Positions 17,922-20,375 of a DNA stretch of 20,375 bases are shown here, piece by piece. This DNA comes from Pigoraptor vietnamica (Eukaryota > Opisthokonta > Filasterea). A program made the position numbers and the translations under genes. The stretch spans positions 1-20,375 of the forward strand of contig CALSCQ010001364.1 of the NCBI GenBank assembly GCA_943704525.1, given 5' to 3'. Within the stretch, counting starts at the first letter, position 1; the number at the start of each line of letters is the position of its first letter. The notes beneath the pieces were generated by a model that ran no database searches, had not been told where the DNA came from, and worked only from the letters and a program-made list of their open reading frames with translations.

Positions 17922-19208
17922 ATGCCTCGCCGTGGGGGTGCGGCGAAGAGAGGCCGTGGCGCGGCCGGGAAGAGTCGAGGCGCTGCACCGGCGCCGCGAG
18001 CACGCGGGACGGGCGCGAGTCGCCGTCGCACAGTTCGGCAAGAGTCCACCGAGCCGGACGACGATGGCGTCGACAGTCCGACGCCGGTGGCCGTGGCGGG
18101 GCCGCATCTCCTCGACCTTCCCGATGAGCTGTTCGTCTGTCACATTGCGTCGTATTTGTCGCAGTACAGCCTTCGCTCGCTCGCGCACACCTGCGGGCGG
18201 TTGCTGAGGGCGCTCCGGACACGGCGGCTCTATTCGTTGGGACAGCGTCTCAGCGAAGGGTTTCTCATTAACAGGCGCGGCCTGCGCGACGACATCCTCG
18301 CAACATTCCCTCGCAACCGCCTGTGTGTGTTTGTGCGCGATCCGACGTACATTAGCTACCTCTCTGCGCTGGACGGCGTCCACACCGTCACCATTTGTCA
18401 GATCGCAAAAGTGCGGGATGTGTCTGCTCTCGGCAACGTCCACACGCTCATTTTGAAGGGCTGCTATACCGTCTGGGATGCGTCGGCGCTTGGAAACGTC
18501 CACACGCTCGACCTATCGTTCACCGACGTGTCGGACGTTTCAGCGCTTGGCCGTGTCCACACGTTGAAGCTGACGGGCTCGAAGGCGCGCGACCTCTCTG
18601 CGCTCAGCGGCGTCTACTCGCTTGACATACAGTGCGCTGCTCCCGACGACCTCACTCCCCTCGCGAACGTCCACACGCTCAACCTTGGGGGGTGTACTTT
18701 TCTTCAGGACGTCTCGCCACTGCGCGGCGTGCACACGCTTAACCTTCGGGGTTGCCGTAGCCTGACGGATGTCTCTACGCTAGGCCGCACCCACACACTT
18801 ATCCTCGAGGGCTGTACTGGCATAACCGACGTATCAGCTCTCGGCGGCGTCCATACGCTCGATCTCTCTGGGTGTGTGGGCGTTTCTGATGTTTCTGCGC
18901 TCGGCGGCGTCCACACGCTTAAACTTTGGGGGTGCGAGAAGGTTACCGACGTGTCTGCGCTGGGCGGCGTCCACACGCTCAATCTCACGAGGTGCGCAAA
19001 GGTTACCGACGTGTCCGCGCTCGGCAGGGTCCATTCTCTTGTTCTCGACAACTGTGTCGGTGTTGTGGACGTGTCTGCCCTTGGCGGCGTTCACACGCTG
19101 AGCCTCCTGGATTGCGCGAACGTGAAGGACGTATCGATGCTCGGAGGCGTGTCAAGCCTCCGGCACTGTTCGCGGTGGGGCCCCTGCGCGTGCGCCAAGC
19201 GCAAATGA
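17922..19208 (+). CDS. F-box protein with about 14 leucine-rich repeats
   Basis: Single exon, 428 residues from the ATG at 17922. Earlier in-frame starts back to 17703 are possible but would add an unassigned stretch. Residues 1-45 are Arg/Gly/Ala-rich, perhaps a nuclear-localisation or RNA-binding tail. An F-box lies at about 62-108 (LLDLPDELFVCHIASYLSQY...LRSLAHTCGRLLRAL). From about 146 to 417 there are about 14 leucine-rich repeats of 19-20 residues with the consensus VSALGGVHTLxLxxCxxVTD; the central units, such as VSALGGVHTLDLSGCVGVSD, are nearly identical at DNA level (60-bp period). The pattern is close to the Asp-x-Ser/Leu turn of internalin/SDS22-type repeats but two residues shorter. 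The last repeat breaks off into a Cys/Arg/Lys-rich end (SLRHCSRWGPCACAKRK). The F-box would dock SKP1 and the repeats would choose the substrate. No similarity to the other two F-box proteins outside the F-box. Confidence 0.88.
   Translation: MPRRGGAAKRGRGAAGKSRGAAPAPRARGTGASRRRTVRQESTEPDDDGVDSPTPVAVAGPHLLDLPDELFVCHIASYLSQYSLRSLAHTCGRLLRALRTRRLYSLGQRLSEGFLINRRGLRDDILATFPRNRLCVFVRDPTYISYLSALDGVHTVTICQIAKVRDVSALGNVHTLILKGCYTVWDASALGNVHTLDLSFTDVSDVSALGRVHTLKLTGSKARDLSALSGVYSLDIQCAAPDDLTPLANVHTLNLGGCTFLQDVSPLRGVHTLNLRGCRSLTDVSTLGRTHTLILEGCTGITDVSALGGVHTLDLSGCVGVSDVSALGGVHTLKLWGCEKVTDVSALGGVHTLNLTRCAKVTDVSALGRVHSLVLDNCVGVVDVSALGGVHTLSLLDCANVKDVSMLGGVSSLRHCSRWGPCACAKRK
18370..19170 (+). repeat. 60-bp coding tandem repeats (LRR array)
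   Basis: In-frame direct repeats of 57-60 bp with the core CTCGGCGGCGTCCACACGCT recurring about 13 times. Units between about 18830 and 19010 are the most alike; the early units are more diverged and three are one codon shorter. The gradient suggests recent expansion in the second half of the array. Confidence 0.85.
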
Positions 19209-19582
19209 CCCGCGCACCAATCGCGAGCCGCAATGGACTATCCCGTCTTCGGTTCGCGCGACGGGGAACTTCCCCGTCTCTGCCCCTCTGGCTCCATTCG
19301 CCGCCCTGTGTCTCGGCCTCGCTTGCTTGCTTCACTCGGCTCTCGTTTCCGCACCGCTACGACGCGTACGGCTCGTCGCATCGCCCGCCATTCGTGCGCA
19401 TGCACTTCTCCTTCTGGCTTGGTATCTCCTGCGCGTGTGCGATACATGTTCTTTCCGCGTTGTTGACGTTGCTTTCCCTCTCTTCAATAACAATTTGCGA
19501 AATCGTCGTGGAGTGCGTCTAGTTGTGCATGTGAAGGTAGCTATACTTTCGGCCTGACAGTGTTTTTTCGCGTTCGTTTACT
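19209..19582. other. Convergent gap between F-box/LRR gene and DPH5
   Basis: Holds the two 3' UTRs. Pyrimidine-rich with short open frames of no recognised family. AATAAC near 19486 is the nearest thing to a plus-strand polyadenylation signal and is weak. Confidence 0.5.
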
Positions 19583-20170
19583 TCAGTGGCCGTTCTCTAG
19601 GAACGGCTTGAACGTCTCGCGGTCGACGGCGAACGACGCCACCATCTCTGCCTCGAGAAAGTGCATGTCGCCCGCAAGCACAAGCGCGTGGAGCGGCGGC
19701 CCAAAGTCAACGTCCGCGAGCTGCCGCAGCGTCCCCGACACAATCTTCTGCGTGTCCTGGCCGACGCGCGCCAGGCCAATCGCAATGGTGTCGGGTCCGT
19801 ACGCTGCCGGAATGCACGCAAGAACAGCCAGTGAGCACTTGGGATCACAGGGGCGCAGGCCAACAAAGTGCACTGAAGAGAAACGTCGCTGCTGCGAGTC
19901 GCTGCTGAGAGTACACCGGCATTAAAATGAGGAGCGCAGTCTTGTTGTTGGCCCACTCACCGGGCTTTTCGCGCGCCTCTGCAATTTGGAGGAGAATGTC
20001 CACGGCCTGGTTGACCGTCATGAAGCGGGGCGGCTCGTACGCCTTCTTACCCCTGGAACAACAGAAGGAGAGCTTGTCAGAGTCACACACTTCCCCTCGA
20101 CCCATAACCCACAATGGCCTTGCAGCTCACCGTATAAGGGCCTCGTAGTCCGGCTCCTTCACCTTGATGT
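19583..20170 (-). CDS. DPH5: Diphthine synthase (DPH5), 3' part, three exons
   Basis: Visible exons 20170-20131, 20052-19961 and 19803-19583, joined at GT-AG sites with matching phases (about 117 residues, less than half of the family's usual length near 285). Exon 1 gives DIKVKEPDYEALIR, exon 2 GKKAYEPPRFMTVNQAVDIL, exon 3 YGPDTIAIGLARVGQDTQKI, then GTLRQLADVDFGPPLHALVL and the stop. All are hallmark DPH5 blocks. DPH5 uses S-adenosylmethionine to methylate the modified histidine of elongation factor 2 in diphthamide synthesis, in the cytosol. The methyl-donor-binding N-terminal half lies outside the window. The boundary at 20170 is set by GCGTAG before ACATCAAG and is less certain than the other two, since the frame is also open upstream. 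The third exon's acceptor (CCGGCAG, 19804) gives KPAYGPDT, the usual linker position. Confidence 0.9.
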
Positions 20171-20249
20171 CTACGCACACGGCGAAAGGCACGCGCAATT
20201 GAACGGGTGCATTCGTCCGCAACTTTCTCAATGCGCGTGGATGGCTATA

Positions 20250-20252
<3 letters not shown>

Positions 20253-20291
<39 letters not shown>

Positions 20292-20296
20292 ACACA

Positions 20297-20375
<79 letters not shown>
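20253..20375. repeat. (AC)n microsatellite, probably in a DPH5 intron
   Basis: AC dinucleotide repeat with two ATAC interruptions, running off the window edge. It lies upstream (sense direction) of the first visible DPH5 exon and reads as (GT)n in the transcript. Its length is at least 120 bp. Confidence 0.93.

Overview
The window looks like nuclear DNA of a GC-rich, intron-bearing unicellular eukaryote. Four genes split by GT-AG introns (OMA1-type peptidase, hormone-sensitive lipase, DPH5 and an ARMT1/DUF89 exon) rule out bacteria and archaea. The gene set (a lipase with the animal-type HSL N-domain, a free three-granulin secreted protein, F-box proteins) and short introns full of (TG)n, (TC)n and poly-G fit an amoebozoan such as Acanthamoeba or a unicellular relative of animals. 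The species cannot be fixed from this sequence alone.

Layout. 1-1717 (+): 3' part of an OMA1/M48 mitochondrial metallopeptidase, four exons seen, 5' end outside the window. 1718-2573: intergenic, with a 72-bp-period tandem duplication. 2574-3431 (-): secreted protein with three complete 12-cysteine granulin modules. 3432-4949: no convincing gene; a 38-bp tandem duplication. 4950-5611 (+): decayed protein kinase-like gene. 5909-8053 (-) and 8688-11234 (+): two divergent, intronless F-box paralogs sharing a long C-terminal region I cannot assign. Between them lies one orphan ARMT1/DUF89 exon (8184-8371, -). 11619-13258 (-): a second, unrelated decayed kinase-like gene. 13593-13850: 36-bp minisatellite. 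13933-14212 (-): a possible small helical protein end. 14621-17508 (-): hormone-sensitive lipase, three exons including a 17-nt microexon, with a telomere-type repeat in intron 1. 17922-19208 (+): F-box protein with about fourteen 20-residue leucine-rich repeats. 19583-20375 (-): 3' part of DPH5 (diphthine synthase), running off the window through an (AC)n intron.

Interpretation. Intron-bearing conserved genes flank a middle block (about 3.7-14.6 kb) of intronless F-box paralogs, broken kinases, a stranded exon of another host gene and minisatellites. This looks like a fast-evolving, rearranged accessory island. The most novel content is the F-box paralog pair with its conserved Cys/His-containing region and conserved acidic C-terminal tail. 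The F-box proteins would be expected to act as SCF ubiquitin-ligase substrate receptors; their targets are unknown. The genes do not form one pathway.
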